DNA of 64,000 bases from Bacteroidaceae bacterium (GTDB lineage Bacteria > Bacteroidota > Bacteroidia > Bacteroidales > Bacteroidaceae). The position numbers and the translations under genes were made by a program. The notes beneath the pieces were generated by a model. That model was not told the DNA's origin. It made no database searches and saw only the letters and a program-made list of their open reading frames with translations. Positions 26,687 to 36,297 of this stretch are shown here, one piece after another. The number at the start of each line of letters is the position of its first letter. The stretch's first letter is position 1. The stretch covers positions 1 through 64,000 of the forward strand of contig JAGAQY010000068.1 of the NCBI GenBank assembly GCA_017622495.1, read 5' to 3'.

Positions 26687-28786
26687 ATGTACAACATCAT
26701 CCAACTAAGCAACAAAGAACTGGGCGAACTGCAAGAGATCGCCAAAGAAATGGGTATCAAAGGTATTAAATCCCTGGAGAGACAAGATCTGATCTATAGG
26801 ATTCTTGATGAGCAGGCCATAGCCGGAGCACAAAAGAGGGTTGCAGCCGAAGAGGGTAAGAATGAGCGCCGTCAACGTACCCGCATAAACAAGAAGGAGG
26901 TAGCCAACAAGGTGTACTCGGCCGACAAGGACAAAGCCGAAAAGATCAATGACACACCCAAGATTATAGCTACTCCCATAGAGGAGAAGGCCCCCCTCCC
27001 CACAGAGACACCTTCGGAGAGCCAGAGCACCTCAGCCAAGGAGGAGAAACCGCAAGCCACCGCTACCGAGCCTGCAGCCCAGCCTGAGGCAAAGGAAGAG
27101 AAGGGCACTCAGCCCAAGAAGCGCGGGCGCAAGCCAAAGGCACAGAAAGAGGGCGAGGCAGCCGCCAAGGTGAAGGAGGCCCAAGAGGGCGCTACAGCTA
27201 CTACAGAGGCTGCCACCGAGGCAACAGCCGCAGCAGTCCCTGCCGCTACAGCACAGGAGGCCACACCCGCTACCGACGCCACCCCCGCTCAGCCCAAAAA
27301 GCGTGGACGCAAGTCCAAGGCACAGAAGGAGCTGGAACAGAAGCAGCAAGCGCAGCAAGACTCCAAGGAGGTGCCCGTATTGCCCGAGATCATCAGCGAC
27401 TCACCCATTGAGACAGGAGAGAGCGACTTTGTAGCCATTGAGGACCTGCCCAGCGAGCCCGCAGCATTGCCTACCGAGCTCATCGGCAAGTTTGAGTCTA
27501 CCAAGCTCGAGAACCAGGCCGAAGAGCCTCGCCAGGAGCAGGGCAAGAAACATAAGAACAAAAACAAGAACAGGAACGCCGAGCAGGAGAACAACCCCGA
27601 AGGCAATGGCCAGCACCAAGGAACGCCTCAGCAGGAGCGCCGCCAGCCCGAGCAGGAACGCTACAACTTCGACGACCTCATCGAGGTAAATGGCGTGCTC
27701 GAGATCATGCCCGACAACTACGGTTTCCTCCGTTCGGCCGACTACAACTACCTTGCCTCACCCGACGACATCTACGTATCGCAGAATCAGATCCGCTTCC
27801 ATGGCCTCAAGACCGGCGACGTGGTAGAGGGCACCATCCGCCCTGCCCGTGAAGGCGAGAAGTACTTCCCCCTGATGAAGATTACCCGCATCAACGGCCT
27901 CGACCCCAACATTGTCCGCGACCGTGTACCCTTCGAGCACCTCACTCCCCTCTTCCCCGACGAGAAGTTCACCCTCTGCACTGGCAGCCACGACAACCTT
28001 TCGGCTCGTGTAGTAGACCTCTTCTCGCCCATTGGTAAGGGCCAGCGCGGACTTATCGTAGCTCAGCCCAAGACCGGTAAGACCATCCTATTGAAAGATA
28101 TAGCCAACGCCATTGCAGCCAACCACCCCGAGGTATACATGATTATGCTGCTCATCGATGAGCGCCCCGAGGAGGTTACCGATATGGCACGCAGTGTCAA
28201 TGCCGAGGTCATTGCCTCTACGTTCGATGAGCCTGCCGAGCGCCACGTCAAGATTGCCGGTATCGTCCTCGAGAAGGCCAAGCGCATGGTTGAGTGCGGC
28301 CACGATGTAGTCATCTTCCTCGACTCCATCACCCGTCTGGCCCGTGCCTACAACACTGTGTCACCCGCTTCAGGCAAGATCCTCTCGGGTGGTGTCGACG
28401 CCAATGCCCTGCACAAGCCCAAGCGCTTCTTCGGAGCAGCGCGCAACATCGAGAACGGCGGTTCGCTCACCATCATCGCCACTGCCCTCACCGAGACAGG
28501 TTCAAAGATGGACGAGGTGATCTTCGAGGAGTTCAAGGGTACAGGCAACATGGAGCTCCAGCTCGACCGCAACCTCTCCAACAAGCGCATCTTCCCTGCT
28601 GTCAACATCGTGGCCTCGAGCACCCGTCGCGACGACCTGCTTCACGATCGCCAGACACTCGACCGCATGTGGATACTCCGCAAGTTCCTATCCGACATGA
28701 ACCCCATCGAGGCAATGGACTTCGTAAAGGGCCGTCTGGAGAACTGCAATAGCAACGAGGAGTTCCTTATGAGCATGAACTCATAA
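26687..28786 (+). CDS. rho: Transcription termination factor Rho with long disordered insert
   Basis: This 699-residue RNA-dependent ATPase stops transcription of untranslated or structured RNA. I start it at the ATG at 26687 ([19 protein letters not shown]); an in-frame upstream Met would add 16 Cys/His-rich residues unlike Rho. The Rho_N helical domain (about 1-45) is followed by about 280 low-complexity residues rich in Ala, Glu, Pro, Lys and Gln with two PKKRGRKxKAQKE blocks that look like AT-hooks. Then come the cold-shock RNA-binding fold ([15 protein letters not shown]) and the RecA-type motor with Walker [13 protein letters not shown] and [10 protein letters not shown]. Bacteroidota Rho inserts of this type are known to drive phase separation in B. 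thetaiotaomicron. Confidence 0.95.
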   Translation: MYNIIQLSNKELGELQEIAKEMGIKGIKSLERQDLIYRILDEQAIAGAQKRVAAEEGKNERRQRTRINKKEVANKVYSADKDKAEKINDTPKIIATPIEEKAPLPTETPSESQSTSAKEEKPQATATEPAAQPEAKEEKGTQPKKRGRKPKAQKEGEAAAKVKEAQEGATATTEAATEATAAAVPAATAQEATPATDATPAQPKKRGRKSKAQKELEQKQQAQQDSKEVPVLPEIISDSPIETGESDFVAIEDLPSEPAALPTELIGKFESTKLENQAEEPRQEQGKKHKNKNKNRNAEQENNPEGNGQHQGTPQQERRQPEQERYNFDDLIEVNGVLEIMPDNYGFLRSADYNYLASPDDIYVSQNQIRFHGLKTGDVVEGTIRPAREGEKYFPLMKITRINGLDPNIVRDRVPFEHLTPLFPDEKFTLCTGSHDNLSARVVDLFSPIGKGQRGLIVAQPKTGKTILLKDIANAIAANHPEVYMIMLLIDERPEEVTDMARSVNAEVIASTFDEPAERHVKIAGIVLEKAKRMVECGHDVVIFLDSITRLARAYNTVSPASGKILSGGVDANALHKPKRFFGAARNIENGGSLTIIATALTETGSKMDEVIFEEFKGTGNMELQLDRNLSNKRIFPAVNIVASSTRRDDLLHDRQTLDRMWILRKFLSDMNPIEAMDFVKGRLENCNSNEEFLMSMNS

Positions 28787-28811
28787 GACTCCCCCTACAT
28801 ACAAAAAAGAG

Positions 28812-28841
28812 AGAAGGATGTATCACGCGATACATCCTTCT
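28812..28841 (+). terminator. Terminator after rho
   Basis: The arms 28812-28824 and 28829-28841 form a 13-bp perfect stem (agaaggatgtatc) with loop acgc and a following T-rich run. Confidence 0.88.
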
Positions 28842-28899
28842 TTATTATTGTGCACTCCACAGCGCACCGGGTACGCCGTGGAGCTACAGGTGCGAGGTA

Positions 28900-31800
28900 T
28901 TACCAGCGCACCTTCTTGCCATTCACGATATAGAGCTCGCCCTTCAGAGGCTCCAGTACACGGCGTCCGTAGAGGTCGTAGCACACCTTCACCTCATCGG
29001 TCAGGATATCCTCTATGGCCGTGTCGATGATTTCAAATGTCAGCGCCAGCGTACCGCTATAGTTGCCTATGAACGTGATCAGTACGGTGCCTACCCCAGC
29101 CTCTACATTGTCGCTGTAGGTAACCACATAGTCAACATCTTCAACGAGCAGGGTCTCGCCGTTCATCACCGTCACCTTGGGCTCTATGGTGTTGCCGGTA
29201 TACTCATACGACTCTACGAGTCCCTCCACCACGGGCTGTGTCAGCTCTGCAGGAGTCATGCCTGTCGGTGCGCTCACCGTGCCCGTATAGTTGCCGTTGG
29301 CGGTGAAGGTAGCCACATCGTCTACATTGACCACCTCGTTCCATGCGCCGGTAATCTCGCCATAGCCCTCGAGGGTCACCGCAGCAGCGGGCACCTGAGC
29401 CTCGCCCGTGTAGGTCATCGGGGCAAACTCACCCACAACAGCCTCATCGGTAATGTCCTTGGGCAGAATCTCAAATTCGAGTGTAGCCTCTACACCCTCA
29501 TAGCTTATGCTTGCCACATAACGGCCAGCATCGATGCATTCGCCGCTATAGGTAATCAGCTCTGCCAGCTTGGCGAGTCCGGGATAGTTACCTACCAATG
29601 TCGCAGCCTTGGGTGCACCGCTATAGACAGCGTCGGTGGGAGCCTGCAGGGTGATGTAGGCCACCTTGGCAGGGCAGTTTGAGTCGGCATCCTTACACGT
29701 AGCCAATATAGATGCACCATCGGCAGTATACTGCCACTCGTGCTGGTGCTGCAGCAGGGTCACCGTGGTGCTCAGCGTATTAGTAGCCAGCACGTAATTG
29801 CCGTTGAGCATGGTGAATGTGATGAGCACCTCGCTTGTAGCGCCCTCTACATTCTCACCTACGAGCTGTGCCTCTGCCGTATAGTCTACACCGGCAGCGA
29901 ACTCTACAGCATCAAATACGACATCGGTCACCACCAATGTATACTCACCATCGGCATCGAATGCCACATCCTCCACCTTAGCACTAACGACGGCTACGGT
30001 CTGAGGAGTCATCTGAGCCACTACGGTAAGTGCGCCCACATAGTTTCCGCTGGCGGTAAAGGTGGTCTTGTCACCTACGTTCAGCACTTCGCTCCACGAG
30101 CCTGTCACCTCGCCAAATCCGTCGAGGGTCACCGTAGCCGCGGGCATCTGTGCCTCGCCTGTATAGGTCATAGGAGCAAACTCCCCTATCTGTGCACCGG
30201 CAATATCCTTGGCCTGCATGCCGCATGCCACATCGCTGATGACACCCGAATAGTTGCCGTTGGCAGTAAAGGCTGTCTTGTCAGTGATATTGGTCACAGC
30301 CTCCCATGTGCCGCTCACGATACCATATCCCTCGAGGGTCACGATAGCCTCGGGCATCTGGGGCTGACCGGTATAGGTCATCTGTGCAAACTTGCCCACG
30401 ATAGCCTCTGCAATATCTTTCGTCTGCATGCCGCAAGCCACGTTGCTGATAGCGCCCGTGTAGTTGCCGCTGGCGGTGAAGGTAGTCTTGTCGGCCACGT
30501 TGGTCACTGCAGCCCATGTACCTGTCACCTCACCCATGCCGTCGAGGGTCACCGTAGCCACGGGAGTCTGTGCCTTGCCCGTGTAGGTCATCGGAGCAAA
30601 TGCACCCACCGTAGCGCCGGCAATGTCCTTGGCCTGCATGCCGCAAGCCACGTTGCAGATAGTGCCGGTGTAGTTGCCGCTGGCCGTGAAGGTAGTCTTG
30701 TCGGCCACGCCAGTCACTGCTGCCCATGTACCTGTCACCTCACCCATGCCGTCGAGGGTCACCGTAGCCACGGGAGTCTGTGCCTTGCCCGTGTAGGTCA
30801 TCGGGGCAAATGCACCCACCGTAGCGCCGGCAATGTCCTTGGCCTGCATGCCGCAAGCCACGTTGCTGATAGTGCCGGTGTAGTTGCCGCTGGCCGTGAA
30901 GGTAGTCTTGTCGGTCACGCCAGTCACTGCTGCCCAGGCACCTGTCACTGCGCCCCATCCGTCGAGGGTCACCGTAGCTGCGGGAGTCTGCGCCTTGCCC
31001 GTGTAGGTCATCGGGGCAAATGCACCCACCGTAGCGCCGGCAATGTCCTTGGCCTTGATGGTGTATTCTACGCTTGCCGTGGCATCGCCCAGCTGGATGG
31101 TAGCGGTATATGTGCCCACGTTTATAGGAGCGCTGCCGCTGCTGTATACAACAGTGGGGTTCTCCATGCCCTCTATCGAGCCATTCAGGGTCACCGCCTT
31201 CGCCTTGCCCGTGTAGATCAGGTCTGCGGGGATTACCAGACTCACTGTGCCCAGTTTGTCGCCACACTTGCCGCAAGTAACGGTGATGCTTGCGCCATCA
31301 GCAGCATACTTGTATGCGCCATGCACATGGGCAAACTGTATATAATAGGTATGTCTCGAGAGTCCGTCGGCATCATTGTCTACATTCGAGACGGTTATGG
31401 TGAGCACACTGCTTGCGTCGTCATACGAGGTGGTAGCAGTGGCCGTCTGTCCGTTCAGTGTATAGGCCAGCTTCGATGCATCATACACTACCGTCGACAT
31501 GTCGAGTGTAGCGCCCGCCTCGGGCACGGCCAGTGCCTTGCCGTCATAGGACAATGTATTCAGTGTAGAATAGTACACAAAGCGTACGTCGTCGGCATAG
31601 AGTGTGGTATTCTCCTTCATCACGCTGCGGTCCCAGTAGTCGCCACCCGAGATGATGACATTCATCATGGTAGGAGCCGAAGTGGCATCGGTATAGTTCA
31701 AGGGCACGGTGATTGTCTGCCAGTCCTTGTTGGTAGTAGCGGTAAACTCATAGTCGCATGAGGCCACCAATGTGCCCGATGCTGTGGGAGTCGTCTTGCC

Positions 31801-32367
31801 CATGATGGCTCTCGCCACGTTGTCTCTCGAGTAGGAGGGCGACGACTTGGAACCCACCTTCGAGGTGTAGGTGCCGTTCCACAGATAGGCTATGATGTGC
31901 GATTTCTCTCCTGTAGCGTCGGTTCTCTTGTATCGGCCGGTGATGGCATCGGGCTTGTTGGTGAAGTTCACACCGCCATACACACCGCCGTCGCATTCAT
32001 CTACATCCGCTATAGCGTATACCCATGGTGTACCCAGCGTGACGAAGCCAGGAGCCACAGAGCCAATGGTAGACCACAGGATCTTCACTCCCACAAAGGT
32101 GTTCACCATCTTCACGGCATTACCGTCGTTGAAGATAAGTTTCTCCTCTTTAGTCACGCCCGAGCCCTTCTGGTTCACGCTCGAGCCATTCCAGTCGGTT
32201 GGCTCCACACCAGGTCGCTGGCGCATGCTCGAGCCGTCCTTGTTGAACGCCTCAGTGCTTGCGCATGATGCCTTCCAGTTGTCAAACCCATAGTTGGGCA
32301 ACTGCTGCGCATGAGCAGTCAGCATCATTCCCCCGATAAATAAAAATAGTAGTAGTTTTTTCTTCAT
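28900..32367 (-). CDS. Large surface protein with PCMD domain and 70-residue tandem repeats
   Basis: This 1155-residue secreted protein has a signal peptide ending at TAHAQ. Next is a PCMD-type carbohydrate-binding-like domain (about 25-270; LPNYGFDNW, GVEPTDWNGSS, IISGGDYWDRS). After two Ig-like segments there is a tandem array of 70-residue beta repeats with the words GAFAPMTYTGKAQTP and DKTTFTASGNYTGTISN (about 445-790), then three diverged copies. The C-terminus (YDLYGRRVLEPLKGELYIVNGKKVRW region) resembles type IX secretion sorting tails or the related Bacteroidales C-terminal motif. Likely role is adhesion or glycan binding at the surface; this is inference. The gene sits between rho and an SDR gene without an obvious operon partner. 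Confidence 0.8.
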   Translation of the reverse strand: MKKKLLLFLFIGGMMLTAHAQQLPNYGFDNWKASCASTEAFNKDGSSMRQRPGVEPTDWNGSSVNQKGSGVTKEEKLIFNDGNAVKMVNTFVGVKILWSTIGSVAPGFVTLGTPWVYAIADVDECDGGVYGGVNFTNKPDAITGRYKRTDATGEKSHIIAYLWNGTYTSKVGSKSSPSYSRDNVARAIMGKTTPTASGTLVASCDYEFTATTNKDWQTITVPLNYTDATSAPTMMNVIISGGDYWDRSVMKENTTLYADDVRFVYYSTLNTLSYDGKALAVPEAGATLDMSTVVYDASKLAYTLNGQTATATTSYDDASSVLTITVSNVDNDADGLSRHTYYIQFAHVHGAYKYAADGASITVTCGKCGDKLGTVSLVIPADLIYTGKAKAVTLNGSIEGMENPTVVYSSGSAPINVGTYTATIQLGDATASVEYTIKAKDIAGATVGAFAPMTYTGKAQTPAATVTLDGWGAVTGAWAAVTGVTDKTTFTASGNYTGTISNVACGMQAKDIAGATVGAFAPMTYTGKAQTPVATVTLDGMGEVTGTWAAVTGVADKTTFTASGNYTGTICNVACGMQAKDIAGATVGAFAPMTYTGKAQTPVATVTLDGMGEVTGTWAAVTNVADKTTFTASGNYTGAISNVACGMQTKDIAEAIVGKFAQMTYTGQPQMPEAIVTLEGYGIVSGTWEAVTNITDKTAFTANGNYSGVISDVACGMQAKDIAGAQIGEFAPMTYTGEAQMPAATVTLDGFGEVTGSWSEVLNVGDKTTFTASGNYVGALTVVAQMTPQTVAVVSAKVEDVAFDADGEYTLVVTDVVFDAVEFAAGVDYTAEAQLVGENVEGATSEVLITFTMLNGNYVLATNTLSTTVTLLQHQHEWQYTADGASILATCKDADSNCPAKVAYITLQAPTDAVYSGAPKAATLVGNYPGLAKLAELITYSGECIDAGRYVASISYEGVEATLEFEILPKDITDEAVVGEFAPMTYTGEAQVPAAAVTLEGYGEITGAWNEVVNVDDVATFTANGNYTGTVSAPTGMTPAELTQPVVEGLVESYEYTGNTIEPKVTVMNGETLLVEDVDYVVTYSDNVEAGVGTVLITFIGNYSGTLALTFEIIDTAIEDILTDEVKVCYDLYGRRVLEPLKGELYIVNGKKVRW
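30001..31050. repeat. Five 210-bp tandem repeats in the surface protein gene
   Basis: The word ggcctgcatg or a close variant recurs at 30211, 30421, 30631 and 30841, and ggccttgatg at 31051: exactly 210 bp apart with no indels. The units at 30421-30630 and 30631-30840 differ at only a handful of positions; the outer units are more diverged. Confidence 0.92.
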
Positions 32368-32542
32368 AAGCGATTTAGTTCACGATTTACATGATTTGCA
32401 AAAAACGCTGCAAAATTACTAAAAATTTCGCTAACCATCAAATTTATCTCCACATTGCACCGTTTAGGGGCGAATGCATCCACCGTGTGACGAACCGCCG
32501 AGTTATGGGATGAGCGTGAAACCTTCGCGCCCAGATTTGTTA

Positions 32543-32550
32543 TACCTTTG
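32543..32550 (+). promoter_or_regulatory. -7 element for the SDR gene
   Basis: TACCTTTG followed by C, 39 bp before the ATG. No good -33 box at the expected distance. Confidence 0.5.
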
Positions 32551-32589
32551 CAGCATAATATTTTGTTTTTTAACGTAAAAGGATTAACT

Positions 32590-33396
32590 ATGAAAATTAA
32601 GGACAACAGTGTGCTTATCACCGGCGGAGCGTCGGGCATAGGCAAGATTATGGGACGCATGGCCCTGGAGAAGGGCGCACGCATGCTCATCATCTGGGAC
32701 ATCAACCAGGCAGGCATCGATGCCGCCGTAGCCGAGCTCTCGGCCAAGGGCCAGGTAAAGGGTGTGCGCGTCGACGTATCAGACTACGACAATGTGAAGG
32801 CAGCCTATGCCTCCACCATAGAGGCCTGCGGCGAGGTAGACATCGTCATCAACTGCGCCGGCATCATCACGAGCAACAAGACCTTCGACCGGGTAGACGT
32901 GTCGGAGATCGACCGCACCATGCGCATCAACACCATAGCCCCCATGTATGTGGCCCTGCAGGCATTGCCCGACATGAAGCGCCGTGGCAAAGGACACGTG
33001 TGCAACATCGCCTCGGCGGGCGGCATGCTGTCAAACCCCAAGATGTCGGTATACGCCGCATCGAAGTGGGCCGTCATCGGATGGTCCGACTCGGTACGCA
33101 TCGAGCTGCAGGACGAGCACTCCGGCGTACACTTCACCACCATCGCGCCCTACTACATCAACACAGGCATGTTCGACGGCGTGAAGTCGCCCATCATCCC
33201 CATCCTCGACCCCACGAAGACAGCCGCCAAGATACTGCGTGCCATCGAGCGCGACAAGCACTTCAAGGGCATCCCCTTCGGCTTCCACTTCATCCGCTTC
33301 TGGCAATTCATCCTTCCCACACGCCTTTTCGACTTTTTCTTCGGCAAAGTCTTTGGTATTTACCACACAATGGATAACTTTGTGGGGAGAAAGTAA
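32590..33396 (+). CDS. Short-chain dehydrogenase/reductase
   Basis: This 268-residue classical SDR oxidises or reduces a hydroxyl/carbonyl with NAD(P). The cofactor loop is TGGASGIG, followed by NCAGI. The catalytic Tyr155 and Lys159 are in YAASKWAVIGW, with an upstream Ser in NIASAGG. It resembles the retinol dehydrogenase-like SDRs with a hydrophobic/basic C-terminus (FHFIRFWQFILPTRLFDFFF), which may attach it to the membrane. The start chosen is the ATG at 32590 (MKIKDNSVLITGG). An aldehyde dehydrogenase follows after 62 bp, suggesting a two-step alcohol-aldehyde-acid route for a lipophilic substrate. Confidence 0.85.
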   Translation: MKIKDNSVLITGGASGIGKIMGRMALEKGARMLIIWDINQAGIDAAVAELSAKGQVKGVRVDVSDYDNVKAAYASTIEACGEVDIVINCAGIITSNKTFDRVDVSEIDRTMRINTIAPMYVALQALPDMKRRGKGHVCNIASAGGMLSNPKMSVYAASKWAVIGWSDSVRIELQDEHSGVHFTTIAPYYINTGMFDGVKSPIIPILDPTKTAAKILRAIERDKHFKGIPFGFHFIRFWQFILPTRLFDFFFGKVFGIYHTMDNFVGRK

Positions 33397-33458
33397 ATCT
33401 CATTTACAATTTACGATTTATTCTTCAATGGGTTTATTAAGCAATTTCTCATACACCT

Positions 33459-34847
33459 ATGATATCATCCATCCTCACCTCCCAGCGCGCCTTCTTCCGT
33501 AGCGGCGCCACCCTCGACATCAACTTCCGCCGCCAGATGCTACAGAAGCTGCAGGCAGCACTCACCAAATGGGAAAAGCCACTGGCCGATGCGCTGTGGG
33601 CCGACCTCCACAAGTCGTATGAAGAGGCCTACCTCACCGAGCTCAGCATCGTGCGTGGCGAGATTACCAACCACCTGCGCCACCTCGGCCGCTGGAGCAA
33701 GCGCCGCCGCAAGAGTACGCCCCTCAAGATGTTTCCCTCGCGCAGCTACATCGTGAGCGAGCCACTGGGCAACACGCTCATCATGGCCCCGTGGAACTAC
33801 CCCGTGCAGCTGCTGCTCAACCCCCTCGTGGGCGCCATCTCGGCCGGGTGCACCGCTGTGCTGAAACCCTCGCCCTACGTGCCCACCGTATCTCAAGTGC
33901 TGCGTGAGATGATCGAAGACACCTTCGACCCGCAATACATCGCCATCGTGCTGGGCAACCGCGACGTCAACCAAGCCCTGCTCGCCCACCGCTTCGACCT
34001 CATCTTCTTCACCGGCAGTCCCTCGCTGGGCAAGATCGTGATGGAGGCCGCCTCGCGGCACCTCACGCCCGTGGTGCTCGAGCTCGGCGGCAAGAGCCCC
34101 TGCATCGTAGACCGCACGGCCGACATTTCCACCGCCGCCAAGCGTGTAGCGTGGGGCAAGACCCTCAACTCGGGGCAGACCTGCATAGCGCCCGACTACC
34201 TGCTCATCCACGAGGAGGTGAAGGAGGACTTCGTCAAGGAGTTTGCCAAGGCCGTGCGCGAGCTTCACGGCACCGACATCAAGGAACATCGCCACTATGT
34301 GCGCATGGTGAGCGACCGCGCCTTCACCCGTGTCAAGGGCTACCTCGCCCAGGGCGACATCCTCTATGGCGGGCGCACCGACGAGCACGAGCGTTTCATC
34401 GAGCCCACCCTGCTCGACATGCACATCAGCCTCAGCGACCCCGATGCCGACGCCAAGGCCAGCAGCCACGAGGTGCTCACCGAGGAGATCTTCGGCCCCG
34501 TGCTGCCCATCCTCACCTTTAATAATATAGCCGACGTTGCCGGCTACATCACCCGCCGCGAGAAGCCGCTGGCCTTCTACTACTTCGGCCGCGAGGCCGA
34601 CGGGTGGAGCATCATCCGCCACACCTCATCGGGCGGTGCCTGCATCAACGACACCATCATGCACATCGCCAACGAGCACGTGCCCTTCGGCGGCGTGGGT
34701 AACTCCGGCATGGGCAGCTACCACGGCGAGGAGAGCTACCGCGCCTTCTCACACTACCGCACCGTAGTGGCCACCGGCACCTGGATAGACCTCCCCTTCC
34801 GCTACATGCCCTACAAGATGTTCTCCCTGGTGAAGAAGATTGTGTAG
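33459..34847 (+). CDS. Aldehyde dehydrogenase (class 3/fatty aldehyde type)
   Basis: This 462-residue NAD(P)-dependent enzyme oxidises aldehydes to acids. The general base is E208 in LELGGKSP and the nucleophile is C242 in NSGQTCIAPDY. The N-terminus lacks the long lead of class 1/2 enzymes and the C-terminus is hydrophobic (FRYMPYKMFSLVKKIV), as in class 3/coniferyl or fatty aldehyde dehydrogenases. Together with the preceding SDR it may turn over long-chain aldehydes from lipids; this is inference. Confidence 0.92.
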   Translation: MISSILTSQRAFFRSGATLDINFRRQMLQKLQAALTKWEKPLADALWADLHKSYEEAYLTELSIVRGEITNHLRHLGRWSKRRRKSTPLKMFPSRSYIVSEPLGNTLIMAPWNYPVQLLLNPLVGAISAGCTAVLKPSPYVPTVSQVLREMIEDTFDPQYIAIVLGNRDVNQALLAHRFDLIFFTGSPSLGKIVMEAASRHLTPVVLELGGKSPCIVDRTADISTAAKRVAWGKTLNSGQTCIAPDYLLIHEEVKEDFVKEFAKAVRELHGTDIKEHRHYVRMVSDRAFTRVKGYLAQGDILYGGRTDEHERFIEPTLLDMHISLSDPDADAKASSHEVLTEEIFGPVLPILTFNNIADVAGYITRREKPLAFYYFGREADGWSIIRHTSSGGACINDTIMHIANEHVPFGGVGNSGMGSYHGEESYRAFSHYRTVVATGTWIDLPFRYMPYKMFSLVKKIV

Positions 34848-35059
34848 CGCTGCATAGGAGAGCTGCTGCCCCACCCCAATCGCTTGGGTGTGGGGGCAGA
34901 GCTGTAAGCGTAATCGGTGGCTACCTTGCGACCTTTACATACACTCCTCGCGGCAAGTTTCAATGCCAAGCCCCCCCTGGCAAGAACTCCCTTTTCGTGG
35001 CGACAACCATTGATTATCAGCGCACAACCCCATATAATGATTTGCATTTACCCCCTGGC

Positions 35060-35327
35060 AATGGCGAAGTGAAGCGAGAGCAGAGTCAAATTTATTTGAA
35101 CTCTGCCGAGCAAGCAAGCCATCTTAAAGCGCAGCTTTATAATGGCGAAGTGAGTGAGAGCAATGATAAGCCTACTTAATCATTGCCGAGCGAACGAGCC
35201 ATCTTAAAACGCAGTTTTATAATGGCGAAGTGAGCGAGAGCAATGATAAGCTTCTTGGACTAGCCAAGTGCTAAGGCAGGTCTTAATCATTGCCGAGCAA
35301 GCAAGCCATCATAAAACGCAGTTTTAT
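35060..35327. repeat. Three tandem copies of the two-hairpin element (copies B-D)
   Basis: Units start with aatggcgaag at 35060, 35141 and 35221 (81, 80 and 107 bp). Each has agcgagagc-like sequence, a long hairpin, gccgagcaagcaagcc-like sequence and a second mini-hairpin. The long hairpin is GCAGAGT/ACTCTGC in unit 1 but GCAATGAT/ATCATTGC in units 2 and 3. The mini-hairpin is AAAGC-gca-GCTTT in unit 1 but AAAAC-gca-GTTTT in units 2 and 3. Both changes keep base pairing. Unit 3 carries an extra 27 bp in the loop with its own CTTGG/CCAAG pair. Confidence 0.9.
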
Positions 35328-35584
35328 AATGGCGCAGCCCAACCAACTCCCGCATTTCTAACCTATGTTACATGCGACCGATGGCGACCATCCGTGCAGG
35401 TGGTCGCCACCATCCACGCGTATGTAGGCGACCATACGCGCGTATGCTCGCCGTCAGAAAGCATAAAGTGTGGCTAAAAATCACATATATCACAGATAAA
35501 TGCCACCCAGCTTCCACCCCCACCACATCTATTAACTGTCATCCATCACCCATCACCCATCACCCATCGCCCATAATCCTTCAT

Positions 35585-35747
35585 GCCAAGGGTCAGATGA
35601 AATATTGCTATAGCACGGGGTTGATGAGCTAACAACGCCTTCTGCTGATGCACACAACATGCATGTAATCAGCGCGTATACCCTTGGCAGAATCCGCCAA
35701 TAGCGAAACTCTCCGCCAAGGGGTATGCGCTGTTTTGCCAAGGGGTA
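35585..35747. repeat. Four GCCAAGGG(G)TA words in both orientations
   Basis: Direct copies at 35585, 35715-35725 and 35737-35747 and an inverted copy at 35679-35688. They can pair with one another. No gene is close by. Confidence 0.55.
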
Positions 35748-35909
35748 CAAACATAGGATAGGTTCTCAGATTTGAGGCAAGAGAAACTCAACATCCTGAA
35801 GGAGTAGCAAGCATCACTCATCATTCAGAATTGCTTTACCCTCACGGACAGCGAACTTTCGTTTCAGAATTATTCACTCGTTTTTTCCTCATCTGCATAG
35901 ACAAAACTG

Positions 35910-35926
35910 GGGTACAATCTGTACCC
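35910..35926. repeat. GGGTACA palindrome
   Basis: GGGTACA (35910-35916) and TGTACCC (35920-35926) with a 3-nt gap. The same half-site word appears in the larger palindrome at 60317-60354 near the ECF sigma gene and once at 35743-35749. Confidence 0.6.
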
Positions 35927-36248
35927 TATTTGAAAAGAAATAGATGAAAGCACTACCCAAAAGAGCAAGAGTACTACCCAAAAGGAGTTGAGGGATGCCG
36001 ACGAGTCAACTCACAAGGATTTCTTGTTAGGCAAAAGTCCTCGTCATCGTTCATCTTTAATCTTTCATCGTTAATCACAAATCGTTGACTTTGGCCCCTG
36101 CGGGCGTCGACCTTCGGTTCATCGTTCATCGTGGCAACTCCAACGATGTCACTTTTCAATTTTCAATTATTAATTCGCCCTGTGCACTATTGGCCGTTGT
36201 ATGATTTTCACATAATGGCGAACTTTGCAAAAAGCCAACAATAGTATG

Positions 36249-36279
36249 TTGAACATCACAAGGAAATCATATACCTTTG
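36249..36279 (+). promoter_or_regulatory. Promoter for the 87-residue ORF
   Basis: TTG (36249-36251) and TACCTTTG (36272-36279) are 20 bp apart. The predicted start of transcription is only about 10-12 nt before the ATG at 36298. Confidence 0.65.
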
Positions 36280-36297
36280 CGAAAAAAACAAGCAATC

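Larger units (their letters stand above)
34848..36248. other. 1.4-kb repeat-rich non-coding region
   Basis: No open frame here looks like a protein. In order it holds: a GC-rich hairpin just after the aldehyde dehydrogenase (34862-34906); three tandem two-hairpin elements (35060-35327); a stretch with repeated ggcgaccat words (35382-35450); catcacccatcaccc repeats (35538-35575); four GCCAAGGG words (35585-35747); a GGGTACA palindrome (35910-35926); and short tracts such as gaccttcggttcatcg (36107-36122), whose reverse complement recurs at about 42280. It looks like accumulated dispersed repeats, not decayed genes. Confidence 0.75.

Noticed and set aside
29740..31761. 673-codon plus-strand open frame opposite the surface protein gene
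   Set aside because: It comes from the 210-bp tandem repeats, which carry no stop codon in that frame; composition (Cys/His-rich repeats) is unlike any protein and the minus-strand gene has a signal peptide and domains.
33540..34622. 360-codon minus-strand frame opposite the aldehyde dehydrogenase gene
   Set aside because: The plus-strand protein has complete catalytic motifs; the antisense product shows no recognisable motif and mirrors its codon bias.
35060..35327. 80-bp tandem repeats as a CRISPR array or ORF cluster
   Set aside because: Units abut each other and vary by paired stem changes; short open frames across them differ between copies and lack initiation context.
34848..36248. 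Small open frames in the repeat region as genes (for example 35372-35632)
   Set aside because: They consist of repeat words, have no promoter or conserved protein pattern, and overlap hairpins.
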